From assembly GCF_042850985.1 (NCBI RefSeq), contig NZ_AP031415.1, positions 2,170,001 through 2,234,000 on the forward strand: 64,000 nucleotides of DNA, read 5' to 3'. The translations under genes and the position numbers were made by a program. Numbering within the stretch: the first letter of the stretch is position 1; every line of letters begins with the position of its first letter. This DNA comes from Allocoprobacillus sp002160865 (lineage in GTDB: Bacteria > Bacillota_I > Bacilli_A > Erysipelotrichales > Coprobacillaceae). The notes below the pieces were generated by a model. The model ran no database searches. It was not told where the DNA came from and saw only the letters and a list, made by a program, of their open reading frames with translations. Shown in pieces: positions 50,267-62,793 of the stretch.

Positions 50267-50983
50267 TTATTCAGCAGTTTCCACTGCATCAGTAGTTTCT
50301 TCTACTACTGGGCTTTCAGTTTCATATACAACTAAATCTTTAGCAGGATTCACTTTTCCATTTCCTTTGATTGCTGATTTTACAACAACCAAACCTTTTT
50401 TAGGACCTGGAATTGATCCGCTAATTAACAATACATTGTTTTCTACATCAACAGCAACGATTTCCAAGTTTTGAACTGTTCTTGTTACGTTACCCATATG
50501 TCCTGGTAATTTCTTACCTGGAGCGATTCTATTTGGAGCGATTGGTCCCATTGAACCTACGATTCTATGAGCACCTGAACCATGCCCCATTGGACCTCTT
50601 TGTTGTCCATGTCTTTTTATAACACCTTGATAACCTTTACCTTTGCTAGTTCCAGTTACATCAACCACTTCACCAGCTACAAAGCTATCAACCTTTATTT
50701 CTTGACCAACTTCATAACTCATCATTTCGTCAAAACGAAATTCTTTAATGAAGCGCTTAGGAGCTGTTTTAGCTTTTGCAACATGTCCCATGTGTGGTTT
50801 AGTTGCTAATTTTTCTCTCTTGTCTTCAAAACCAACTTGGATAGCATCATATCCATCAGTAGCAACTGTTTTCTTTTGTAAAACAACATTTGGTGTTGCT
50901 TCTACAACTGTTACTGGGATTAATTTTCCATCAGTAGTGAACACTTGAGTCATTCCAATCTTACGACCTAAGATTCCTTTCAT
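50267..50983 (-). CDS. rplC: 50S ribosomal protein L3, acidic C-terminal extension
   Basis: 238 aa; MKGILGRKIGMTQVFTTDGK start and GQQRGPMGHGSGAHRIVGSM. The last 20 residues (acidic, ending TTDAVETAE) extend beyond the usual end of L3 (about 210 aa). Confidence 0.96.
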   Translation of the reverse strand: MKGILGRKIGMTQVFTTDGKLIPVTVVEATPNVVLQKKTVATDGYDAIQVGFEDKREKLATKPHMGHVAKAKTAPKRFIKEFRFDEMMSYEVGQEIKVDSFVAGEVVDVTGTSKGKGYQGVIKRHGQQRGPMGHGSGAHRIVGSMGPIAPNRIAPGKKLPGHMGNVTRTVQNLEIVAVDVENNVLLISGSIPGPKKGLVVVKSAIKGNGKVNPAKDLVVYETESPVVEETTDAVETAE

Positions 50984-51004
50984 GAGTTACACCTTTACCT
51001 TTCC

Positions 51005-51313
51005 TTATAATTTAATTTCAATATCCACACCACTTGGTAATTCTAAACGAGTTAATACATCAACTGTTTCTGGTGTTGGATTCACAATGTCAATTAGACG
51101 TTTGTGAGTTCTGATTTCAAATTGTTCACGAGAATCTTTATACTTGTGAACTGCTCTTAAAATTGTATAAACTTCTTTCTCAGTTGGTAGAGGTACAGGA
51201 CCTACAACTTGAGCCCCTGACTTCTTAGCAGCTGAAACAATTTTTTCAGCAGAAGTATCCAAGATTTTGTGATCAAATGATTTCAAACGAATTCTAATTT
51301 TGTTGTTTGCCAT
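51005..51313 (-). CDS. rpsJ: 30S ribosomal protein S10
   Basis: 102 aa; IRIRLKSFDHKILDTSAEKI and RTHKRLIDIVNPTPETVD. First gene of the S10-spc-alpha superoperon; AAGGAGGAAT ribosome site. Confidence 0.97.
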   Translation of the reverse strand: MANNKIRIRLKSFDHKILDTSAEKIVSAAKKSGAQVVGPVPLPTEKEVYTILRAVHKYKDSREQFEIRTHKRLIDIVNPTPETVDVLTRLELPSGVDIEIKL

Positions 51314-51434
51314 GAATTATTCCTCCTTCTTGCCAATTTATTGGCTGCTCGATGCGAATTCCCTGAATACGTCCTCCGCTCATGACAACGGCTTTCAGCG
51401 TTTCAGCAACCTCGCACTTCTTCGCATTCACAAC
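51314..51434 (-). promoter_or_regulatory. structured S10-operon mRNA leader
   Basis: About 120 nt between the predicted transcription start and the rpsJ ATG. ATGCGAA (51421-51427 on the minus strand) pairs with TTCGCAT (51352-51358), closing a 60-nt domain with internal GCTGAAA repeats. A separate GCCAAT/ATTGGC palindrome (51332-51345) sits just before the ribosome site. The leader is more GC-rich than its surroundings. Autoregulation by a ribosomal protein such as L4 is known for other S10 operons; here it is inferred from structure only. Confidence 0.5.
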
Positions 51435-51440
51435 AAATGC

Positions 51441-51469
51441 ATTTTACACTATTTTTCCTTTTAAATCAA
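51441..51469 (-). promoter_or_regulatory. S10 superoperon promoter
   Basis: Minus-strand TTGATT (51464-51469) and TAAAAT (51441-51446), spacer 17. Confidence 0.8.
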
Positions 51470-51787
51470 GCGTTTTTTATATCTTTTGAAATCTTTTTTT
51501 AGTGGGGTTAATTGTAAAAGTAAATTCTGCTTAAAAAAATAAAGTGGGATTTAATATTAGGAATTTTATTGTTATATACTATTGAATATCTGTTCATCAT
51601 TTTATAGGTTAATGATATGAATGAAAATATCTCTAGAAAATAAACATACCACTATTGATCAACGTAATAAGATGTTCAAAATATTAGAAAATAATGAAGT
51701 CATTTCTAAATCACCACAGTTTTTTAATAAATGGGTTTTATTAAAACGAATGTAGGAAGCGGTTTAATATAAATTTACATTAAATTG
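51470..51787. other. intergenic region between S10 operon and rRNA operon
   Basis: AT-rich, no supported gene. A plus-strand frame of 44 codons (51621-51755, MKISLENKHTTIDQRNKMFK...) has no convincing ribosome site and looks like chance or a remnant. Confidence 0.4.
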
Positions 51788-51825
51788 CAAAAAATTCCCT
51801 ATGAAATAAAGGAATTCACAGGGAA
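51788..51825 (-). terminator. second terminator behind the rRNA operon
   Basis: On the minus strand TTCCCTGTGAA pairs with TTCATAGGGAA (one G-T), then T6; 82 bases after the first terminator. Confidence 0.7.
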
Positions 51826-51906
51826 TCAAAAAAGCATATCTAATATGCCAGAAACAGTGAAACGATTTTAAACAGCTCCATCTTAAGCAAAACATGATGA
51901 AAGAAT

Positions 51907-51944
51907 AAAAAAAAGGACGGAACCAGAAGAAGACTGGACCGTCA
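51907..51944 (-). terminator. rRNA operon terminator
   Basis: Stem with GACGG and CCAG on one side (51936-51944 region) and CTGG and CCGTC on the other (51917-51926), followed by a T8 run on the minus strand just after 5S. Confidence 0.85.
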
Positions 51945-51950
51945 TGTGAA

Positions 51951-52057
51951 CTGGCAGCGTGCTATTGTCGCAGTTGCCCACTATCTTCGCCGCTATGATG
52001 CTTAACTTCTGTGTTCGGCATGGTTACAGGTGTGTCCATCATGCCTTCGCCACCAGA
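51951..52057 (-). rRNA. rrf: 5S rRNA
   Basis: About 107 nt. The 5' TCTGGTGGCG end pairs with the 3' CGCTGCCAG end, and the internal GAACACAGAAGTTAAGC segment is diagnostic. Ends are set by this terminal helix and may be off by a few bases. Confidence 0.93.
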
Positions 52058-52111
52058 TCATCTGAGCACGAACGCTCAAAACTGAACAGCTTCCTTCCTC
52101 CCACTTCTTAT

Positions 52112-54995
<2,884 letters not shown>

Positions 54996-55186
54996 TAAAG
55001 TGTTCTCTTTTCGTGCTTTCTTAGTTTGCAACTAGATGATTTCGACCTTCTTCCTGATCTCTTTCATCTTTCGTTTCTTCGCTTTCTTGTAGAAAGTTTG
55101 CTGTTCAGTTTTCAATGTTCCTGCCTTGAATGCATCTCTACAGATACACTCAAAACCAAACAGTATCCACATCTTCTCTTCTCCCT
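54996..55186 (-). other. 16S-23S spacer without tRNA
   Basis: About 190 bases; no tRNA gene is visible. It holds a copy of the repeat GAACATTGAAAACTGAACAG (minus strand, 55101-55123) that can pair with the sequence after 23S, and ACTGTTTGGTTTTGAGTGT (about 55144-55164) that can pair with the sequence before 16S. Confidence 0.75.
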
Positions 55187-56711
<1,525 letters not shown>

Positions 56712-56835
56712 TCCTTTTCTATCTTCAGACAATTTCATGTCTTCTTGACTCTTTTTCTTTTTCTTTCTTTTCTATTGACGTGTTTACTGTTCAGTTTTCA
56801 ATGTTCCTGTCGCCCTCTCTCTCGAGTGCTCATCT

Positions 56836-56864
56836 ATAATATCATCTATCCCTCCCCTTTGCAA
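56836..56864 (-). promoter_or_regulatory. rRNA operon promoter
   Basis: Minus-strand TTGCAA (56859-56864) and TATTAT (56836-56841), spacer 17, behind an A-rich tract (about 56866-56910) suitable as an UP element. Confidence 0.75.
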
Positions 56865-56986
56865 CCCTTTTTTTCATTTTTTTTCGTTTTTTTATCCCTC
56901 TTTTTTTTAAAATTCTATTTTTTATTGATTTTATCAATGTTTTTTTATTTGTTATTTTGTAAATATTTACTCAGAAATTCAAAAAT

Positions 56987-57029
56987 AAAACCCCATTAAC
57001 TGAGTTAATCCTCCGTCATTGGGGTTTTG
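56987..57029 (-). terminator. terminator of the PTS EIIA gene
   Basis: AAAACCCCA (56987-56995) pairs with TGGGGTTTT (57020-57028); T-rich on the minus strand. Lies just upstream of the rRNA promoter region. Confidence 0.75.
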
Positions 57030-57050
57030 CTTGAATCACTAACCTTTTAA

Positions 57051-57359
57051 TTATTTGATTTTTTTATAAAGATCAATAAATTCTTGTGCTAAATCAATAA
57101 CAACTAATGCAGTCATTAAGTGATCTTGAGCATGTACCATTAATAAGTTTAATGGAGCTTTTTCTCCTCTAATTTCAGCCTGAATTAATTCAGTTTGTGC
57201 ATGATGCGCTTCATTTACAGTTTCTTTTGCGTTTTGTAATGATTCATCAGCCTTATCTAAATCACCAGCTTTAGCGTATTGAATAGCTTCAATTGCTGAG
57301 CTACGAGCACTACCACTGTTTACAATAAGGTTGATAACTACTTGTTCTTGTTCATCCAT
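57051..57359 (-). CDS. PTS lactose/cellobiose-type EIIA component (102 aa)
   Basis: Phosphotransferase EIIA of the Lac/Chb family, an all-helical trimeric protein. The phospho-acceptor His is in LLMVHAQDHLMTALV (His76 of the chosen start); NSGSARSSAIEAI and NEAHHAQTELIQ are also conserved. Start ATG 57357-57359 has GGAG upstream; the frame beginning at 57380 contains that site. No EIIB, EIIC or glycosidase gene is adjacent, so it must work with components encoded elsewhere. Confidence 0.9.
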   Translation of the reverse strand: MDEQEQVVINLIVNSGSARSSAIEAIQYAKAGDLDKADESLQNAKETVNEAHHAQTELIQAEIRGEKAPLNLLMVHAQDHLMTALVVIDLAQEFIDLYKKIK

Positions 57360-57407
57360 TTTCAATTTCTCCTTTAACAAACAAATTCAGAATTACTCTG
57401 TATATTT

Positions 57408-57436
57408 ATTTTATCAAATCACCTTTATAATTTCAA
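57408..57436 (-). promoter_or_regulatory. promoter of the PTS EIIA gene
   Basis: Minus-strand TTGAAA (57431-57436) and TAAAAT (57408-57413), spacer 17. Confidence 0.75.
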
Positions 57437-57445
57437 CTATAAAGA

Positions 57446-58237
57446 TTAAAGAAAAGAAAAATGTTTAAGTGCTTTCACAATTCCATCATTCTCAACATTA
57501 TCAGTGATAAAATCAGCAACTTTTTTTGTTTCCATAGCTGCATTTCCCATTGCAATACCCAAATTTACACACCTTAACATTTCTATATCATTACGTCCAT
57601 CACCAAATGCAATTGTATCTTTCATTGTTTTACCTAAACCATTAATCAATTTCTCAATCCCTTTGGCTTTAGATTCACCTTTCAAGGTTAAATCAAACGA
57701 TAAGCCACTTTGGTGCTGCTGGATATGAAAATAAGGCGATAATACGTTTTTCATTGGTTCTATATCTTGATCAGAATTCAAAACAATCATACCAATATAA
57801 GTTTCTATTTCATTAACATCAAAAGAATCAATAATAACCTTATCTTTCATTCCCCAATTATTTTTAAACTCTATATGTTTACGGTTATCTTTATTCAAAA
57901 CATAAATATAATCATTACCCTCAAAATAATAAGCTAAATTTCTTTCTAAACAAAACTCATGAGTCTTTATAATTGCTTCTTTTGATACGATACTTTTATA
58001 TATTTCTTTATTTTCATATTCTACATAAGCACCATTACAAGTCACATATCCACTAAACGGATAATCCATGACACCATCTACAATAAAACACTTACATCTC
58101 CCAGTAGCCAAAAAAACAGCGTGTCCTTGTCTTTTTAGACTATCCATAGCTTCTCGAACTTTTTGGGGAATGCTGTAAATACCTTTACTACATTCAATAA
58201 GCGTTCCATCTATATCAAAGAAAAATAGTTTGCTCAT
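57446..58237 (-). CDS. Cof-type HAD hydrolase (263 aa)
   Basis: Haloacid dehalogenase-fold phosphatase of the Cof/YxeH subfamily. Motif I FFDIDGTLIE (nucleophile Asp, residues 5-14), motif II FLATGR (38-43), motif III Lys in GESKAKGIEKL, motif IV IAFGDGRNDIEML (about 208-220). The cap domain lies between about 80 and 185. Likely dephosphorylates sugar phosphates or flavin/pyridoxal phosphates; not decided by sequence. Confidence 0.88.
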   Translation of the reverse strand: MSKLFFFDIDGTLIECSKGIYSIPQKVREAMDSLKRQGHAVFLATGRCKCFIVDGVMDYPFSGYVTCNGAYVEYENKEIYKSIVSKEAIIKTHEFCLERNLAYYFEGNDYIYVLNKDNRKHIEFKNNWGMKDKVIIDSFDVNEIETYIGMIVLNSDQDIEPMKNVLSPYFHIQQHQSGLSFDLTLKGESKAKGIEKLINGLGKTMKDTIAFGDGRNDIEMLRCVNLGIAMGNAAMETKKVADFITDNVENDGIVKALKHFSFL

Positions 58238-58286
58238 ATCACACCTCCATACTTTAACATCATAACCTTTTTATAAAAAAGTGTAA

Positions 58287-58315
58287 ACAAAAAAGGTATC
58301 GATAAGATACCTTTT
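58287..58315 (-). terminator. terminator after tuf
   Basis: AAAAGGTATC/GATACCTTTT stem (58291-58315) with a T6 run on the minus strand. Confidence 0.85.
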
Positions 58316-58323
58316 CATGAAAA

Positions 58324-59508
58324 TTATTCAATAACTTCAGTAACTGTTCCAGAAGCAACAGTTCTTCCACCTTCACGAATTGAGAATTTAGTACCATTTT
58401 CAAGTGCGATAGCATGGATTAATTCAACTGTTAATTCTACGTTATCTCCTGGCATAACCATTTCTACACCTTCTGGTAATTCGATAACACCAGTGATGTC
58501 AGTAGTTCTGAAATAGAATTGTGGTCTATAGTTAGAGAAGAATGGTGTATGACGTCCACCTTCATCTTTTGATAAAACGTAAACTTGGCATACGAATTTT
58601 TTGTGTGGATGTACTGATCCTGGTTTAGCTAATACTTGTCCACGTTGAATTTGATCTCTGTTGATACCTCTTAATAATACCCCTACGTTATCTCCTGCTT
58701 CAGCGTAATCTAATAATTTACGGAACATTTCGATACCAGTAGCAACTGTATTTTGAGTTTCATGAATACCAACGATTTCGATTGGGTCATTTAATTTTAA
58801 TTGTCCTCTTTCAACACGTCCTGTAGCAACTGTTCCACGTCCAGTGATTGTAAATACGTCTTCAACTGGCATTAAGAATGGTTTGTCAGTATCACGAGTT
58901 GGAGTTGGGATATAAGTATCTACAGCTTCCATTAATTCATGAATAGCTGGTACCCATTTTGGATCTCCTTCTAATGCTTTTAAAGCTGATCCACGAATAA
59001 TAGGAGTATCATCTCCTGGGAATCCGTATTCATTTAATAATTCACGAACTTCCATTTCAACTAATTCAATTAATTCTTCGTCATCAACCATATCGCATTT
59101 ATTTAAGAATACGATGATGTAAGGTACACCTACTTGACGAGATAATAAGATGTGTTCTCTTGTTTGTGGCATAGGTCCATCAGTAGCAGCTACTACTAAG
59201 ATAGCTCCATCCATTTGAGCAGCACCAGTAATCATGTTTTTGATGTAGTCAGCATGACCTGGACAGTCAACGTGTGCATAGTGACGAGTTGCTGTTTGAT
59301 ATTCAACGTGTGCAGTGTTGATTGTGATACCACGTTCTTTTTCTTCAGGTGCAGCATCAATTGCAGCGTAGTCCATTGCTTTAGCATTTCCTTCTTGTGC
59401 TAAAACAGTAGTGATTGCTGCAGTTAAAGTTGTTTTTCCATGGTCAACGTGACCAATTGTTCCAATATTAACATGCGCTTTAGAGCGGTCAAATTTTTCT
59501 TTAGCCAT
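58324..59508 (-). CDS. tuf: elongation factor Tu
   Basis: 394 aa GTPase that brings aminoacyl-tRNA to the ribosome. GHVDHGKTT (19-27), DCPGHADY (about 81-88) and NKCDMVDD (about 136) are intact, and the C-terminal RTVASGTVTEVIE is complete. Has its own promoter, although it follows rpsL-rpsG-fusA. Confidence 0.98.
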   Translation of the reverse strand: MAKEKFDRSKAHVNIGTIGHVDHGKTTLTAAITTVLAQEGNAKAMDYAAIDAAPEEKERGITINTAHVEYQTATRHYAHVDCPGHADYIKNMITGAAQMDGAILVVAATDGPMPQTREHILLSRQVGVPYIIVFLNKCDMVDDEELIELVEMEVRELLNEYGFPGDDTPIIRGSALKALEGDPKWVPAIHELMEAVDTYIPTPTRDTDKPFLMPVEDVFTITGRGTVATGRVERGQLKLNDPIEIVGIHETQNTVATGIEMFRKLLDYAEAGDNVGVLLRGINRDQIQRGQVLAKPGSVHPHKKFVCQVYVLSKDEGGRHTPFFSNYRPQFYFRTTDITGVIELPEGVEMVMPGDNVELTVELIHAIALENGTKFSIREGGRTVASGTVTEVIE

Positions 59509-59552
59509 TTAAGCTTCCTCCTATATAAATTTCTTTAAATTTTTACATATAC

Positions 59553-59581
59553 ATTCTAAATGATTTATCTCAAAAATGCAA
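59553..59581 (-). promoter_or_regulatory. internal promoter of tuf
   Basis: Minus-strand TTGCAT (59576-59581) and TAGAAT (59553-59558), spacer 17, in the 86-base gap after fusA. Confidence 0.7.
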
Positions 59582-59594
59582 TACTTTTAGTGGA

Positions 59595-61670
59595 TTAATT
59601 ATTTCCACCATTTTTCTTAATAATACTTTCTGCAATTGACTTAGGAACTGGTTCATAACGATCAAATTGCATAGTGTAATTTCCACGTCCTTGTGTAAAT
59701 GATCTTAAGTCAGTAACATATCCAAACATTTCAGATAAAGGTACACTTGCTTGTACTAAAACAGCGTTTCCTCTTTCTTCTTGTCCTTCAATCATACCAC
59801 GTCTAGAAGAGATATCTCCCATAACGCTTCCTAAATATTCAGAAGGTGCAGTGACTTCTACAGCCATAATTGGTTCCAAGATAACTGGATCACATTTTTT
59901 ACCAGCTTCTTTTAATGCTAAACTTGCAGCAACCTTGTATGCCATTTCTGATGAGTCGACATCATGGTAAGAACCATCAAATAAAGTTGCTTTAATATCC
60001 AATACTGGATACCCTGCAATCATACCATTTTCTAATGCTTCTTCAAGCCCAGCTTTTACTGAACCAATGTATTCTCTAGGGACAGTTCCACCAACTACAG
60101 CATCAACGAATTCAAATCCTTTACCTTCATTTGGTTCGAATTTAATCCATACATGTCCGTATTGTCCACGACCACCTGACTGACGTACGAATTTACCTTC
60201 ACAATCAGCAGCTTTTCTAATTGTTTCACGATAAGCAACTTGTGGTGCCCCAACATTAGCTTCAACTTTGTATTCTCTCTTTAAACGATCAACGATAACG
60301 TCTAAGTGTAATTCCCCAACTCCGGCAATAATTGTATCACCAGTTTCAGGATTTGTAGTGACTCTGAATGTAGGGTCTTCTTCAGCTAATCTTGCTAAAC
60401 CGTTACTTAATTTATCTTGGTCTTGTTTTGTTTTTGGTTCAATTGCTAATTCAATAACTGGTTCAGGGAATTCCATTTTTTCTAAGATAATGAAATTCTT
60501 TTCATCACAGATAGTATCCCCAGTTGTTGTATTTTTAAATCCAACAGCTGCAGCAATATCTCCAGCGTAAACTTCGCTAATTTCTTTACGTGTATTAGCA
60601 TGCATCTGTAAGATACGTCCTAAACGTTCTTTTTTATCTTTAGAAGAGTTTAAAACATATGATCCAGATTCAATATGTCCTGAATATACACGGAAGAATG
60701 TTAATTTACCAACAAATGGGTCAGCCATAATCTTAAATGCTAATGCAGAGAATGGCTCATCATCACTTGCATGTCTTTCGATTTCGTTACCATCTTCATC
60801 TTCACCTTTAATTGATGGAACATCAGTTGGTGCAGGTAAGAAGTCGATAACAGCATCTAACATTAACTGTACACCTTTGTCTTTATAAGCAGATCCACAT
60901 AATACTGGGAATAATTCAACAGCTAATACTCCTTTACGGATTGCTGCTTTAATTTCTTCTTCAGTAACTGGTTCTTCTTCTAAGACTTTCATCATTAAAT
61001 CATCATCAAAAGATGCAGCTGAATCAATCATTTTTTGACGATATTCTTCTGCTTGAGCTTTCATATTTTCAGGAATTTCAGAATAAACAACGTTTTCACC
61101 CTTAGCTCCTTCAAAATGAACAGCTTTCATTTTAATTAAGTCAATAACACCTTCAAATGTATCTTCGGCACCAATTGGTAATTGAATAGCTACAGCGTTA
61201 GCATCTAATCTTTTTCCAATAGATTCAACAGACATTAAGAAATCTGCCCCAGTTGCATCCATTTTGTTACAGAAGACAATTCGAGGAACTCCATAAGTTG
61301 TTGCTTGACGCCAAACAGTTTCTGTTTGTGGTTCAACACCAGCTTTTGAGTCTAATACAGTAACAGCACCATCAAGTACACGTAAAGAACGTTCTACTTC
61401 AACAGTGAAATCGACATGGCCTGGAGTATCAATGATGTTAACACGGTATCCATTCCATTGTGCAGTTGTTGCTGCTGAAGTGATTGTAATACCACGTTCT
61501 TGCTCTTGTTCCATCCAGTCCATTTGTGAAGCACCATCATGTGTTTCACCAATTTTATGAATTTTTCCAGTGTAATAAAGAACACGTTCAGTTGTTGTTG
61601 TTTTACCAGCATCAATGTGAGCCATGATTCCAATATTACGAGTTTTTTCTAACGAAAATTCACGAGCCAT
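59595..61670 (-). CDS. fusA: elongation factor G
   Basis: 691 aa translocase GTPase. AHIDAGKTTTTER, DTPGHVDFT and NKMDATGADF motifs in the G domain, GGRGQYGHV in domain IV, and the conserved C-terminus. 37 bases after rpsG. Confidence 0.98.
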   Translation of the reverse strand: MAREFSLEKTRNIGIMAHIDAGKTTTTERVLYYTGKIHKIGETHDGASQMDWMEQEQERGITITSAATTAQWNGYRVNIIDTPGHVDFTVEVERSLRVLDGAVTVLDSKAGVEPQTETVWRQATTYGVPRIVFCNKMDATGADFLMSVESIGKRLDANAVAIQLPIGAEDTFEGVIDLIKMKAVHFEGAKGENVVYSEIPENMKAQAEEYRQKMIDSAASFDDDLMMKVLEEEPVTEEEIKAAIRKGVLAVELFPVLCGSAYKDKGVQLMLDAVIDFLPAPTDVPSIKGEDEDGNEIERHASDDEPFSALAFKIMADPFVGKLTFFRVYSGHIESGSYVLNSSKDKKERLGRILQMHANTRKEISEVYAGDIAAAVGFKNTTTGDTICDEKNFIILEKMEFPEPVIELAIEPKTKQDQDKLSNGLARLAEEDPTFRVTTNPETGDTIIAGVGELHLDVIVDRLKREYKVEANVGAPQVAYRETIRKAADCEGKFVRQSGGRGQYGHVWIKFEPNEGKGFEFVDAVVGGTVPREYIGSVKAGLEEALENGMIAGYPVLDIKATLFDGSYHDVDSSEMAYKVAASLALKEAGKKCDPVILEPIMAVEVTAPSEYLGSVMGDISSRRGMIEGQEERGNAVLVQASVPLSEMFGYVTDLRSFTQGRGNYTMQFDRYEPVPKSIAESIIKKNGGNN

Positions 61671-61707
61671 ATTTTTCTCCTTTCAAATATTTCCTCTAAA
61701 TCATATA

Positions 61708-62178
61708 TTACCAACGGAAATGTGCAAATGCTTTATTAGCTTCAGCCATCTTATGAGTATCTTCTTTCTTTTTCACAGAAGCACCAGTTCCATTAGAGGC
61801 ATCAATAATTTCATTAGCAAGACGATCAATCATGCTTTTTTCGTTTCTTAAACGAGAATAGTTAACTAACCATCTTAATCCTAATGTCATTCTTCTTTCT
61901 GGAGATACTTCAACAGGTACTTGATAGTTAGCTCCTCCAATACGTCTTACTTTTAATTCAAGTACAGGCATGATATTGTTGATTGCTTGATCAAATACTT
62001 CCATTGCAGGATTTCCAGTTTTTTCTTCAACTTTTTTAAATGCTTCATATAAGATGTTTTGAGCAACACCTTTTTTACCATCAAGCATGATATTGTTAAT
62101 TAATTTTGTAACTACCTTAGAATTATAAATTGGATCAGGTAGTACATCTCTTTTTGCTACGCGTCCTCTTCTTGACAT
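61708..62178 (-). CDS. rpsG: 30S ribosomal protein S7
   Basis: 156 aa; MSRRGRVAKRDVLPDPIYNS start and ANKAFAHFRW end. Second gene of the str operon. Confidence 0.97.
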   Translation of the reverse strand: MSRRGRVAKRDVLPDPIYNSKVVTKLINNIMLDGKKGVAQNILYEAFKKVEEKTGNPAMEVFDQAINNIMPVLELKVRRIGGANYQVPVEVSPERRMTLGLRWLVNYSRLRNEKSMIDRLANEIIDASNGTGASVKKKEDTHKMAEANKAFAHFRW

Positions 62179-62197
62179 CAGTTTTTCCTCCTATCTC

Positions 62198-62611
62198 TTA
62201 TTTTTTAGGTTTTTTAGCTCCATAACGAGAGCGTCCTTGCATACGATCTTTTACACCAGCACAGTCCATAGTACCACGAATAATATGATAACGAACCCCT
62301 GGTAAGTCCTTAACACGTCCTCCACGAATTAACACAACACTGTGTTCCTGTAAGTTGTGCCCAATTCCTGGAATATATGCAGTTACTTCCATTCCGTTTG
62401 ACAAACGAACACGGGCATATTTACGTAAAGCCGAGTTAGGTTTCTTTGGTGTCATAGTGGCAACACGAGTACAAACACCACGTTTTTGAGGTGAACTAAT
62501 ATTAGTTGGTTTCTTTAATAATGAGTTGTAACCTCTATTTAACGCAGGTGATTTTGATTTAGATGTTTTTTCACTACGTCCTTTTCTGACTAATTGATTA
62601 ATTGTAGGCAT
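62198..62611 (-). CDS. rpsL: 30S ribosomal protein S12
   Basis: 137 aa; MPTINQLVRKGR start with GAAAGGAG before ATG 62609-62611, so the ATG at 62659 is rejected. The streptomycin-site lysines in TPKKPNSAL and GRVKDLPG look wild-type. Confidence 0.97.
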   Translation of the reverse strand: MPTINQLVRKGRSEKTSKSKSPALNRGYNSLLKKPTNISSPQKRGVCTRVATMTPKKPNSALRKYARVRLSNGMEVTAYIPGIGHNLQEHSVVLIRGGRVKDLPGVRYHIIRGTMDCAGVKDRMQGRSRYGAKKPKK

Positions 62612-62703
62612 GTTTTTCTCCTTTCCTTTCTTCTTAACACACAATTCCGGGTGTTTCATTTTTTGATGAGATAAAATGCACTCTTAGTCGAGTACCGAAA
62701 GCA

Positions 62704-62732
62704 ATTATATACGACAAAATTTATAAAGTCAA
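62704..62732 (-). promoter_or_regulatory. str operon promoter
   Basis: Minus-strand TTGACT (62727-62732) and TATAAT (62704-62709), spacer 17, giving a leader of about 85 nt before rpsL. Confidence 0.85.
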
Positions 62733-62754
62733 CACTTTTTACTCTTTTTATCAA

Positions 62755-62787
62755 AGAAAAACAAGATCTTTTTTAAGACCTTGTTTC
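62755..62787 (-). terminator. rpoC terminator
   Basis: AACAAGGTCTT/AAGATCTTGTT stem with a T-rich tail on the minus strand, directly after the rpoC stop and before the str promoter. Confidence 0.8.
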
Positions 62788-62793
62788 TTTATT

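Noticed and set aside
51621..51755. 44-codon plus-strand frame MKISLENKHTT...
   Set aside because: No convincing ribosome site or family; AT-rich intergenic DNA gives such frames by chance. Kept only as a note in the intergenic entry.
54996..55186. Possible tRNA-Ile or tRNA-Ala in the rRNA spacer
   Set aside because: No cloverleaf or TTCGA-type arm could be found in the roughly 190-base spacer.
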